From: Pararge aegeria
Lineage: Eukaryota; Arthropoda; Insecta; Lepidoptera; Nymphalidae
NCBI RefSeq assembly: GCF_905163445.1
Contig: NC_053182.1
Location: forward strand, 19,179,501-19,243,500
Reading direction: 5' to 3'
Length of the DNA stretch: 64,000 nt
Positions 50,701-60,210 of this stretch are shown here, one piece after another; position 1 is the stretch's first letter; every line of letters begins with the position of its first letter. Position numbers and translations under genes: made by a program. Under the pieces are notes generated by a model. It did not search any database, was not told the origin of the DNA, and was given only the letters and a program-made list of their open reading frames with translations.

Positions 50701-53700
50701 ACAATTTACATTTTGCATTTTAACATTCATTTTTCTATCTTGTGAGAGCTGAAAGCGGAGCCGGATGCTTCCAAGCAACCTTGTCATTAAAAAATTCATC
50801 AATTGTATAGTAACCTCGCTGTAATAAATGTGTTTTAACAAATTCTTTAAACTTGTGCATTGGCAGGTCCAAAATCACCTTAGGAATCATATTATAAAAG
50901 CGTATACTCAATCCCACAAATGATCCCTGTACCTTACGCAGACGATATGCAGATGACACTAATTTTAGACCATTTCTTGTAAGTCGACTGTTTTGTCGAC
51001 TGTTTTTTCGACTTTGTCGGTAGGGTGGTAAATAGCCTCGGCCAAAGCCTCCCACCAGACCAGACCAGAGAAAATTCAGAAATTATAAATTCCCAATTGA
51101 CCCCTGCCGGGAATCAAACCCGGGACCTCCTACTTTAATTCACAGCGCTCACCGCTGCGCCACGGAGGTCGTCAAGTGAATTAAAACTGAATTTTGAAAA
51201 GTCGTTGAACAAAAGTTGTTAGTTCTCATGATGTTAACTACAAGGTCGAGAGATTTCTGGTATTTTTTTATCTAACCCTTATTAAGTTACTGGTGAGTGA
51301 AGCGGTGATAGCGCATTGGGTAGGAGCTTAACTTTCGGGGAGCCAAGTTCGAATCCCACTTCGCACCTCTAACATTTCTAAGTTAGGTGCGTTTGTAAGT
51401 AGTTAAAATATCAATTACTTCAACGGTGACGGACCTCTACATAATGTTATAAAAGGTGTGTGGAATCCACCAATCCGCACTGGGTCAGCGTGGTGGACTA
51501 CGGCCTTCACACCTTCTCACTGTAGGAGGAGACCCGTGCCCAGTAGTGGGCCGGGAAAGGGTTGATAATAAATAAATAAATATAATACGACAATACACAC
51601 ATCGCCAACTAACCCCCAAAATAAGCGTAGCTTGTACTAAGATAACTGTTGAATATTTTTATGAATATAATACACATAAATACTTATAATATACAGATAA
51701 ACACCCAGACACTGAAAAACAATCATGTTCATCACACAAGAATTTTCCAGTTGTGGGAATCGAACCCACGGCCTAGGACTCAGAAAGCAGGGTTGCTGCC
51801 CACTGCGCCAGTCGGCCGTTAAAATGCCGCCGAAATGATGTGATGAGTTTACTGGTCAATGGTAATTTGTCGGCAATACGTTAAGATGCGTGAGAGGTCA
51901 TTTGCGACTAAATTATCCCGATCACCCTTATGCAAATGTCAACCGTTTTCAAGTAATTTGAATGATTTTGAGTTCAATGTTATTTTGATGAAATTCCGGT
52001 TCAAAAATGTATACCTATTACAAAAACCAATCTCCAATGATTTTACAGGGGGTTTCGGGGCGATAAATCGATCTGGCTAGGATTCATTTTTAGAAAATGT
52101 CATTTTATTCGTTTTTTTAATATTTAAGTATATAATTAGAATCACGGAATCGGCTATAACGATTTTCATGAAATTTAGTTTACAGGGGGCTTCGGGGGCG
52201 ATAACTTGATCAAGCTAGCTTCCAATTCATTTATATTGGAATCTCGGAATCATTTATATTGAATATACGACAATTTTTTTAGTCGACTCATTCGCGGACG
52301 GTCCGCTAGTTAAAAATTGATTGTCGCCTTTTTAGACTTATTATCACCTCCGTCCTTTCAACTAACTCTATATATAATTTAATATAATGATTGGTTGCTT
52401 AGTGAGGGCGTTAAGTAAGGACAAATTAACAAACAAACACTTATGCGTATTAGTTATTCCTCTTTTGCTGCAGCGCAAATCGCAATCTACTCATTCGCGA
52501 TGTCCCTGGTCCCCGCTAGGTAATGTTCAAACTTATTATGAAAATTAAGCTTAAATTGCTATACTCCGCGAATCTGTACGGTGTAATTTATAATTTCTTC
52601 AATCTTTACACTCCACACCAAACAGATCTCCGGCAATTTACCCTCTACGCGCGTTTCGTTTTTGTTTGTAACAATTATTAATTGTAAAGTCAACATCTCC
52701 TGAGGATGCTCCGGTTTCGGAGCGAAACGTGCGTAGAGGGTACATTGCCGAAGATCTGTTTGTTGTGGAGTGTAAAGATTGAAGAAATTATAAATAACAT
52801 CATACACATTCTCCTGCTTTTCGCGGAGTGCAGCAAATTAAGCTTAATTTTCATAATATTTCATGGAATTCCGCAAAATAACGCCTCCTATCTAATAATC
52901 TTGAAACTAAAATTCAACAAACTTTTTTTTTACAGATTAGGTACAGCGTCGAAGCCTATTTTCATTAACCTGATAAGGAAACCGTTAGACAGACTGGTGT
53001 CATACTATTATTTCTTACGACATGGCGATAACTTTCGACCACACTTGGTGAGAAAGAAGCATGGCGACAAAATGGTACGTATCTATACAACGTGTAACCG
53101 TATAACGAAATAATGTTGAAGGATGCATAAGTTTATTTCATAAGGATTTTTATTTTTCCAAACAAACGAATTCAAAACATTATAAGTGTTAACAACAACC
53201 CTATTAAAGATAAAATACTGACACACGCATAGTACCTACGCTACGCGACGCGTATCTAATAAAGTGACAGGAGTAGAGTGTGTAATGTTAGGGCTGTATC
53301 TGATTTCTTACAGTAAAAACTATGGCAGTTACTCATAAACTATTAGATTTTCGGTTTCTCAGATAAGTCTCAGAGACAGTACACAATGTACCTTTAGAGC
53401 CTGTGAAGTATTATTTCTATTATTTATATTTTTAGCTTTGTTAACAATATATTATGTCCTATGAGCACGTGACACTGGCCCCTTAACCCCTTCTCATTTC
53501 GGGATGATACTTCCACAAAATACTGCATTGTTATATTGACTTTCCTGCCCTCCCGTCTTTGATTGATATTAATACTAAATATAGTAGCAGAAATCCCAAA
53601 ACCAATAAAACTTTTAGTCTTATCGTATACTAGCGTACCCAGCCCATTTCGCCGGGCTAGATTTTGCTTTATTTTATTTAAACAATAATTTTACATCATT

Positions 53701-56700
53701 AAATTTTTAATTTAAGTCTCATAATATATTAAATCATTTATTTCTCTCCGTATTCATTCTCTTCTCGAGCGGGTGAAGATCATTATCTACACCCATGTAC
53801 ACCCAACAATAGAATATCATCATAGTAAATAAAAGCTGTATTTGACAGTTCAAAAATAGGAGTGCTCCGATCGTCAGCAAACTTTTCAGGATTACTCGCC
53901 AGGTCAATCCGGAGATTCCCTGAAAGTTTCATTGAAATCGGTCCTGCCGTTTCGGAGCCTATACGGAACATACCCACACACTTTCTCTTTTATGTATATA
54001 TATATATTTCTTGTGTGCGTGTGTATGTCACTGAACTCCTCCTAAACGGCTGGACCGATTTGAATGAATTTTGGATGGTTTATCAGCCCGACAGATGGCG
54101 TTAGGGTCCGCTTGTGTATATATATATATATAGATAAAAACCACACTTCTTTGTACAATCCTGCGATCAGAATGTGCCGCCTTTATATATGAGTTGTTTG
54201 CCTCTTGCTATCTTGACATCTTTAATCATAAATATGTTCCGTTCATTAAATCTCTGCGTAGTTGTAGCATTCTGTTTGACAAATGTAATTTTCATAATTT
54301 AACCTGACACTGTATTCTCTTTAAATCAACCTTAAAAGACTTTCGCGGACTTTTTTTTAGAACTTTTAAACTTTAACCGTTTACGCAGCGCAGGCAGCGG
54401 AAGTTTTCAATCAAAAAGTAAAAATAAAACCTGAAAAAAGTTTTGAAACGTTCTTCATTTCATTTATTAGTCTTAGCGTTGTGATATATAGTCTATAGCC
54501 TTTCTCGATAAATGGGCTATCCAACACTGAATTAATTTTTCAAATCGTTCCATGAGATAATCGCTTTCAAGTAAACAGCCCAACTCTTCAGCTTTATATG
54601 TCAGTATGTATAAGATTTAGGATATGTAAATTAAAAATTAAAGTACGTAAGTTCGTCATATCTGTTGGCTGCATTTGTACACGCATGTGGTGGAGAGGGG
54701 CTAGCTTTATTTTATTGGTTATTGTTGTTATGTTTATGTTATGTCATGTTATGTTATGTCATCAGTGGCGTGCACTCCATACATGCACAAAATCACTGCA
54801 TACCCAAACATTGATATAAAACTCGTATACGAGGAGAATTTGTGCCGTTTTATGCAATTTTACTGGTGTACGCATACCCTGGTAAGAAACCCAGTGCACG
54901 CCACTGGTCATGTTCTGTTTTTAAAATATAATTAAAAAAAAAAAAATTTTATTCAATAAAAATTTAAAAAATGTCGCTCACGAATTGTTCTGTAAAGCCA
55001 CATAAGGTTATGCCTCGGAGACAATGTTTGAATCGTCTAACATAAACGACAAAACTGCTTGAATGGTGATATATATAATTTATTTTGCAGACCTTTGACG
55101 AGTGTGTTGAGAAGTCTCAGCCGGACTGTGACCCTGTGAACATGTGGTTGCAGGTGCCATTTTTTTGCGGACACGCTGCTGAGTGCTGGTAACATTATTT
55201 TTTTTTAAACTAATTTTTTTTTTGTAGTAATGATTTAGACTTATAGGGAATATAACTGACACTATTATTTACAGAGTGCTGGTAACATGTGAACAATGCT
55301 TTTATGAGTTCCGGATGAACTACAGTATTAAGCATTATGTCATTTAGATAAACATTTAGAAGTAAGAATAAACTTACAGTGCAATATACTAGGTTACATA
55401 AAATTCATAATTCGTTTAAAGGAAATTGCACACAATTCTACAATAAACTACCCATTGACATCTTGGAGATGTCTCTTAAAAAGTTCAAAGTTTGTATTAA
55501 ACGTAAGCTTATAGAAAATTCATATTATAGTATAAAGGACTACGTAATCGATAAAAAAGCTTGGTTGTGAATTATTGCTCTTACCTGGTTGCTCGTCTAA
55601 TAATTTTAAATGACATTGTGAGATGGTGATAACAGAAAAAAACCACCCGGCTAAGTTTGTTGTGGGCTTCTTCTTAGACCAGGACGCGTTTGGAACCCTT
55701 GTAGCTTTAGTTTTAAGTTATCGCCATCATCTCACTACCGTGCAATTCTTATGTACGCATCAAAAGTGCCACCTATAGGCCTACTTGAATAAAGATATTT
55801 TTGACTTTGAATTTTTGACTAAATAAGTATGCGGTCATAAAATCACCTGGACTGAGGGCCTACCGCAACGGGAGGGTTCGCCCTTGATCACCACGCTGGG
55901 CAGACGGGTTTGGTGGTCACAGTAGATGGCAAATGATGGTAGATACGTAAAGTAGGGAATATACTCGTAGGTGACAATAGTAGGCGATCTAAATATTTTC
56001 TATATGAAATTGAATTTGCAAAATTTTTATTTAATTTTTATAATTTTTATTAGTGTTTTTACCTACACTTAGAGGAATTATCAATTTTATAAATTTAAAA
56101 TGCATATAAAGATTTTCGGAACCGACAGAATTTGAACCTGCGAATCTCTGGCAATCGCGGCTTGAGCGCTTTCTCCGTAAGCCTAATTGGAGAAAGCGCT
56201 CAGGCCGCGATTGCCAGAGATTCGCAGGTTCAAATTCTGTCTGTTCCGAAATTTTTTTTATGCATTTTAAATTTATTTATTTAGCAACGCACCCCGTGGA
56301 TACATTACTGTTGCCCAATTCTCCCCGGGGCTATTAAAAGAATTTAAAAGCAAAAATAAAATAAAGTTATAACATAAAAATAAGCTATATAAAATTAAAT
56401 ATTAAAAAAAACAACAATTAAAAAAAAACAAAAATTATATAAAATTAAATATTAAAAAAAACAATAATTATAAAAATAACCAAAAATTCAATAATAATAA
56501 AAACAAAACATTCAAACATATAATTATTATCTTAGATCACCTACTAATCTAGTCTAATAACATTTTAATTTGGAGTTGAAGCGGCGCGGTGTGAAATATG
56601 TCCAGTTCCGAATTACTGTGAGTTAGGTCAGGTTTTATTGCCGCACCAACCCGTTCCTTATTACAACTACTTTCGCCAAAGGTTGTCTGGGAGAGATCGC

Positions 56701-57205
56701 TTTAGCGATAAGAGCGCCTTTGCACACTAGTTTTTCAGTATTCTTTTGATTTTATCTATTATGTTTCTTTTTGTATTTTGGGTTTGTGTGTGCAATATAG
56801 AATTTATTTACAATAATATAATATATTTTTTGCAGGAAACCCGGCAGTACGTGGGCTTTACAACAAGCCAAGCACAATCTTGTAAACAACTACCTCGTAG
56901 TGGGAGTAACTGAGGAAATGCTAGACTTCATCTCCGTGCTGGAACAAGTTCTGCCTCGCTTCTTTAAGGGGGCGACCGAGCATTACTTGAGTAGTAATAA
57001 GTCCCATCTCAGACAAACTAGCTCGAAAATCAACCCGTCACAACGAACCATAGAGACTATAGAACAGTCGAATGTATGGAAAATGGAGAACGAACTGTAT
57101 GAATTCGCGTTAGAACATTTTAAGTTCGTGAAAAGAAAAATTTTGCTACGAGAACCAAACAGTGTGGCCCAAGTGTATTTCTATGAGAAGATACGACCGA
57201 AATGA
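47625..57205 (+). CDS. Hs2st: Heparan sulfate 2-O-sulfotransferase (complete, 5 coding exons, 340 aa)
   Basis: A Golgi type II membrane enzyme that moves sulfate from PAPS to the 2-O position of iduronic/glucuronic acid in heparan sulfate. Exons 47625-47736, 47936-48239, 52936-53074, 55091-55188, 56836-57205; 1023 nt, all phases consistent, 340 aa against 356 in human. Features: short cytosolic tail and signal anchor (about residues 6-24, LWLLTSFCVIVTVVLYF), Glu/Arg-rich stem, 5'-PSB loop RVPKTGSTS (69-77, Lys72), catalytic motif YHGH (128-131), 3'-phosphate motif with Arg153 and Ser161 (IRKPLDRLVSYYYF), PFFCGHAAECW, and the C-terminal WKMENELYEFALEHFKF. Sequons NIT (97-99) and NVT (116-118) could be glycosylated. 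The Asp after Arg in the human IRDP motif is Lys here. It is divergent from TRIM45 and followed by decayed copies of its last exon. Confidence 0.97.
47936..48239 (+). CDS. Hs2st: Hs2st exon 2 (PAPS loop and catalytic His)
   Basis: The acceptor is TCTATTATAG and the donor GTGAGT starts at 48240. It encodes DDEDLVVIYNRVPKTGSTSF, AYDLCKKNHFKVLHIN, and KPALYHGHMAFLNF. It holds the 5'-phosphosulfate-binding loop and the His131 expected to be catalytic by alignment with human His142. Confidence 0.97.
48385..48760 (-). mobile_element. SINE-C, split or diverged
   Basis: CCACTACAAGTTAGCCTTTA, CAATCTCACCGGGTGGTAAG and, after an AT-rich gap, TAGTAACTAGCCTCTGCCGA with ACCAGACCAGAGAAAATTC. In Hs2st intron 2. 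Confidence 0.65.
49195..49465. mobile_element. SINE-B end followed by CR1-B fragment
   Basis: 49200-49265 ends TGGGTTGAGATGATTATGAT (SINE-B, plus). 49312-49465 carries AAAGCTAGGAGGGTTCCAAA (CR1-B, minus). Confidence 0.6.
49470..50369. other. Hs2st intron sequence, nothing recognised
   Basis: AT-rich and without open frames or repeat boundaries I can name. Confidence 0.5.
50370..51180 (-). mobile_element. SINE-C with a CR1-A LINE inserted in it
   Basis: SINE-C halves are 50370-50537 (ending GCGGCGCGTCTTTC) and about 51005-51180 (starting TTTGTCGGTAGGGTGG, ending in the tRNA-like head GCTGCGCCACGGAGGTCGTC). The intact order is seen in 28728-29015. Confidence 0.85.
50539..51003 (-). mobile_element. 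CR1-A LINE 3' end (nested)
   Basis: The minus strand encodes VQGSFVGLSIRFYNMIPKVI, then DLPMHKFKEFVKTHLLQRGY, YTIDEFFNDKVAWKHPAP, followed by the 3' UTR and an ATTCAAAATTCAAA tail. Confidence 0.85.
51296..51565 (+). mobile_element. SINE-B copy
   Basis: GTGAAGCGGTGATAGCGCAT head, CCAAGTTCGAATCCCACTTC, CCAATCCGCACTGGGTCAGC, AAAGGGTTGATAATA end. Confidence 0.8.
51570..51825 (-). mobile_element. SINE-A, near full length
   Basis: AAATAAATAAATATAATACG tail, AATAAGCGTAGCTTGTACTA, GGGAATCGAACCCACGGCC, GCGCCAGTCGGCCGTT. It abuts the SINE-B copy. Confidence 0.8.
52020..52320. repeat. Dispersed repeat with internal near-duplication
   Basis: TTTTACAGGGGGTTTCGGGG at 52042 and TTTACAGGGGGCTTCGGGGG at 52180, each followed by GCGATAA and a GATC-like word. 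Typical of a Lepidoptera repeat; class unknown. Confidence 0.6.
52540..52885 (+). mobile_element. Foldback-type element F, copy 3 (next to Hs2st exon 3)
   Basis: ATTAAGCTTAAATTGCTATA on the left is inverted as TAGCAAATTAAGCTTAAT on the right; GCTCCGGTTTCGGAGCGAAA in the middle. It ends about 50 bp before the exon 3 acceptor. Confidence 0.75.
52936..53074 (+). CDS. Hs2st: Hs2st exon 3 (3'-phosphate binding)
   Basis: The acceptor is a long T tract plus ACAG and the donor GTACGT starts at 53075. It encodes PIFINLIRKPLDRLVSYYYF, then LRHGDNFRPHLVRKKHGDKM. Arg153 and Ser161 correspond to the 3'-phosphate contacts of the family. Confidence 0.96.
53630..53998 (-). mobile_element. Helitron-like non-autonomous element, copy 4
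   Basis: Same ends as 15848-16235, with a C/T change that weakens one hairpin arm (AGCCCATTTCGCCGGGCT). Confidence 0.75.
54003..54118. mobile_element. Short dispersed repeat, copy 2
   Basis: Same as 5480-5635, with an internal deletion; directly abuts the Helitron-like copy. Confidence 0.65.
54763..54906. mobile_element. MITE, perfect 14-bp terminal inverted repeats
   Basis: CAGTGGCGTGCACT at 54763-54776 and its exact reverse complement at 54893-54906. GTCAT directly flanks both ends (54758-54762, 54907-54911). The CAGTG start resembles hAT ends, but a full 8-bp target duplication is not seen. Confidence 0.85.
55091..55188 (+). CDS. Hs2st: Hs2st exon 4
   Basis: The acceptor TTTTGCAG ends at 55090 and the donor GTAACA starts at 55189. 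It encodes TFDECVEKSQPDCDP, then NMWLQVPFFCGHAAECW, matching TFDECVAEGGSDCAP and LWLQIPFFCGHSSECW in human. The last 8 nt plus donor (15 bp) recur at 55277-55291. Confidence 0.96.
55277..55291 (+). repeat. 15-bp direct repeat of Hs2st exon 4 end plus donor
   Basis: GAGTGCTGGTAACAT occurs at 55181-55195 (last exon 4 bases and splice donor) and again at 55277-55291, preceded by TTTACA and so flanked by a plausible acceptor. Confidence 0.85.
55380..55815 (+). mobile_element. CR1-B LINE 3' end with ORF2 C-terminus
   Basis: Open frame to 55570: FYNKLPIDILEMSLKKFKVC, RKLIENSYYSIKDYVIDKK, stop. Then the 3' UTR (CGCGTTTGGAACCCTTGTAG, TAGGCCTACTTGAATAAAG) with a TTTTTGAC tail. It defines the family of seven fragments in the window. 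Confidence 0.85.
56091..56274. repeat. Long inverted repeat, 86-nt arms, 12-nt loop, tRNA-like ends
   Basis: 56091-56176 and 56189-56274 are reverse complements with few mismatches. Each arm carries a B-box-like word (GGTTCAAATTCTG or its complement) and GCTTTCTCC. Confidence 0.92.
56275..56640. other. A-rich low-complexity intron sequence
   Basis: 56340-56530 is a degenerate A-rich tract with AAAATTAAATATTAAAAAAA-type repeats (two near copies around 56391 and 56440). No coding potential. Confidence 0.7.
56640..56815 (+). mobile_element. CR1-C LINE 3' end
   Basis: AAGGTTGTCTGGGAGAGATC, TAGCGATAAGAGCGCC, GTGTGCAATATAGAATTTAT. It ends about 20 bp before the Hs2st terminal exon acceptor. Confidence 0.7.
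56836..57205 (+). CDS. Hs2st: Hs2st terminal exon
   Basis: The acceptor TTTTTGCAG ends at 56835. It encodes GSTWALQQAKHNLVNNYLVV, then GVTEEMLDFISVLEQVLPRF, WKMENELYEFALEHFKF and VYFYEKIRPK, TGA at 57203-57205. It matches human throughout. Confidence 0.97.
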
Positions 57206-57361
57206 GATCCTATTGGCTACGTTATATAGTTTAATTTACTTTGGTTAAATAGAAAGTTCTATCGATGTTAACAGACTTGTTGCCGGTGTTTGGCGAATGT
57301 TTAATACGGCAAAATTCGTGGCGGTAAAATGCCAGTTCTATCTCTATACTTGATAGCGTCA

Positions 57362-57540
57362 TAAGACAAACGACTAGTATCTCAAAAATTAACCCTTCAC
57401 AACGAACCATAGATTATAGAACAGTCGAGTGTATGAAAAATGGCGAATGAACTGTATGAGAACCAAACAGTGTGGCCCAAGTGTATTTCAATGAGAAGAT
57501 ACGACCGAAATGATATCTTATCGAATAGGTAATATAGTTT
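57362..57540 (+). pseudogene. Decayed duplicate of Hs2st terminal exon, copy 2
   Basis: 57367-57510 repeats 57018-57205 of the real exon with changes: ...CTTCACAACGAACC... at 57395 matches 57037, and the final codons through ACGACCGAAATGA are kept. About 60 nt coding the ELYEFALEHFKFV stretch are deleted, which also breaks the frame. The following UTR-like sequence (57520-57620) matches 57225-57310. Confidence 0.85.
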
Positions 57541-57699
57541 AATTTACTTTGGTTAAAATATACATTTCTATCGATGTTAACAGACTTGTTGCCGGCCTTT
57601 GGCGAATTTTAAAATACAGCAAAATTCGTTGCGAGCTCTCTTCACCACTCACCAGCTGGTAAGATGCCAGTTCTATCTCACTTCTCGAGAGTGACATAA

Positions 57700-57900
57700 G
57701 ACAAATGACTAGTTCAATGAGTAACCCTTCACAACGAACCATAGATTATGAACAGTCGAGTCTACGGAAAATGGTTAATGAACTGTATGAATTCGCATTA
57801 TTGCATTATAAGCTCGTTACGATAAAAAATTTGCCAAACAATGTTTTCTAAGAGTATTTATATGAAAAGATCTTGTTAACTAGGTAATATAGTATAAATT
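57700..57900 (+). pseudogene. Decayed duplicate of Hs2st terminal exon, copy 3
   Basis: 57715-57870 again repeats the exon block (CACAACGAACCATAG at 57728, AATGAACTGTATGAATTCGC at 57777), with more substitutions and indels than copy 2. Spacing between the three copies is about 358 and 331 bp. Confidence 0.8.
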
Positions 57901-57936
57901 TCTTTGGTTTTATAGAATTTTTTATTACTATAAAAC

Positions 57937-57942
57937 AATAAA
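57937..57942 (+). promoter_or_regulatory. Candidate Hs2st polyadenylation signal
   Basis: AATAAA lies about 730 bp after the stop. If used, the 3' UTR would contain both decayed copies of the terminal exon. Confidence 0.45.
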
Positions 57943-57959
57943 GCTGATCGCACACTACA

Positions 57960-59630
57960 GCACGCTATGTAACGCATTTTCCAGAACTGAAAATACGAAT
58001 GTTAATTTTGTTAACTTGTATGTATGAACTTCATTTGCTATGATACTCGAAAAACGCTACGTCAAAGGGTATGATGTTTTGTCATACCGTCTTGCCTTCT
58101 CTACGCCAACGCACATTTAGTTCTTTTCTCTGCAAATTCCGTTATTATTATTTTAATTTAAACTAGTATGGCGCGTGGGTATGTAAATATGCAATGTTAA
58201 TTGATATATTATGTAAGATGGCGGCCATCTTGAATCCGCCATTTGGGAATTTTAGTTAGCTAGGGGCCAATTGAATGGCATTCTGAATATATAATGGTTT
58301 TTTGTTTATTTTTTTAAGTATATATTTAATGTCTCACATCTGTCGGTAAAACTTTTGATGTTTTTTTTTGTATTTTTTTAAATGTGTGTGTTGCCACATA
58401 CACCTTGCAAAATAAGTCATCTTACATGCAAAATAAGTAATCTTACAATTGCAAAACGTTCGTTACAATTTACATTTTCAGTACTGAAAAATGCGCTGTG
58501 TTCAACTTACGTGACGCGCATAATTTGTACAGTAGTATATGTAGTATTTGTATGTGGTAGCGAAACATTCCATTAGTTTTATAAGTTGTAATAACAATAT
58601 TATCTTTATGTTATTTATTTATATTGGTTATTACTAAGTGTATATTACATAATCTCTTATCAAAAGACCAAACAATTTTGTTAAGGGCCTTGTTCACGAT
58701 CCGACACGTCGTACGTCATGATATATTAACGCACATCAAGCATGAACGATGCACGATGGTAATTTTCGGGGTCGGTCGTTGGAACTCAATTAACAAAGAC
58801 TTCATTAATAAAATTAAAATTATTCTTCAGTGTGTGACTACCGCGTTGTTCTTCGTTGGTTTAGATACGATTCACAAGATCCTGCTTTAAAGTTGGTGCT
58901 GTGACATCTCTGATTGGATACTATCTTAAGCCACTGGTTGTTATCACAATATGCTGTAAGAATCGTTAAAGCCTTTCAACGCCCGTTGGAGTAGCGTTTA
59001 GGGTGTTGGCTCTTGAACGAGGAAGACTGTACCCATCAGAAACCCAATAAAAAAAGAAAGAAGTTTCTATTTACGAGAAATACATTTTTAAATCAAGTCA
59101 CACCTTCCAATATCTTAAGCATCGGTTATCACTCTTTGACTTCTAAATTCATATGATTTTTCTGCTTCGTGCATCACCTTCGTGGGTTTTAGAATGTTTG
59201 ATCGTGAATACGGCCCTTTTGTGAGTTGTGAATGAATTATATTAGGTACTAATTGGTAGTTAAATTATTAAAAGACATATTTATGTATGTTTTGTGAAAA
59301 ATCAATCGGTGTTACGTTAAACGTTTACTTTTGCTTGTTCTTTTCACTGACCGTTAATTCTTAGATGCTAATAGTGCTAATTTAGCTTTATAGAACACTA
59401 AAACTAAATTTTACTTACTTACTCACTAACGTCACTAACTCAAACTACTTTCTACTACTGCTTTGGCAAATATACAACATTTTTGAAATAATTTCATAAC
59501 AAAATGTGCGAGAATCTCTCCACATAAATAGTATTCCCACTGACTGATTATCGTTTTAAGTGCTTGCATATTAACGCAATGTTTTGTCTTCTATCGAATG
59601 CCAAATAGCTGATGACAGATAGAGAGAACA
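57960..59630. other. Intergenic sequence, nothing certain
   Basis: AT-rich, with a GATGGCGGCCATCTTGAATC word at 58218. Short open frames at 58382-58576 and 58624-58890 (plus) show no domain and AT-driven codons. Confidence 0.5.
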
Positions 59631-59631
59631 T

Positions 59632-59830
59632 ATTCAAAGTGAAAGTCAAAGTCGAAAATTTCTTTATTCAAATAGACACATAGATGTCACTTTTGATACG
59701 CACATTACATGTAAAATATGACATACAAGTGAGTTGATGGCGATAACTAACTTAGCCGGTTGTTTTTTTTGTTATCACCATCTCACATAGTCATTTAAAA
59801 CTATTAAAGAAGCAACCTGGTTAGAGCAAT
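59632..59830 (-). mobile_element. CR1-B LINE 3' UTR fragment
   Basis: GTCAAAGTCGAAAATTTCTT tail, CACTTTTGATACGCACATTA and CTAACTTAGCCGGTTG, antisense of the element at 55380-55815. Confidence 0.65.
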
Positions 59831-59867
59831 AATTTACACCCAAGCACATCTTTGACGTAGTCTTGGA

Positions 59868-60210
59868 TAGAAGCAGGCGTTACTTTGCGGAAATCCATGA
59901 TATATTATCAAAATTAAGCTTAACTTGCTATACTCCGCGAAAAGCAGGAGAATCTGTTGTTGTTGTCACGTCAGTCAGGAGATGTTGACTTTACAATGAA
60001 TAATTGTTACTTAACAATTATTCATTGTAAAGTCAACATCTCCTGATGATGCTCCGGTTTCGGAGCGAAACGTGCGTAGAGGGTATATTGCCGAAGATCT
60101 GTTTGGTGTGGGGTATAAGGATTGAAGAAATTATAAATTACACCACACAGATTCTCCTGCTTTTCGCGGAGTATAGCAAGTTAAGCTTAATTTTGATAAT
60201 ATTTGACGTA
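59868..60210. mobile_element. Foldback element F, copy 4 (full, long inverted termini)
   Basis: The left end (AAATTAAGCTTAACTTGCTA, CTCCGCGAAAAGCAGGAGAA) is inverted at the right end (TTCTCCTGCTTTTCGCGGAG, AAGTTAAGCTTAATTT). A second inner palindrome pairs 59975-60003 (AGGAGATGTTGACTTTACAA...) with 60014-60042. Confidence 0.85.

Noticed and set aside
58382..58890. Two short open frames as genes
   Set aside because: No domain, no splice context, AT-driven composition.
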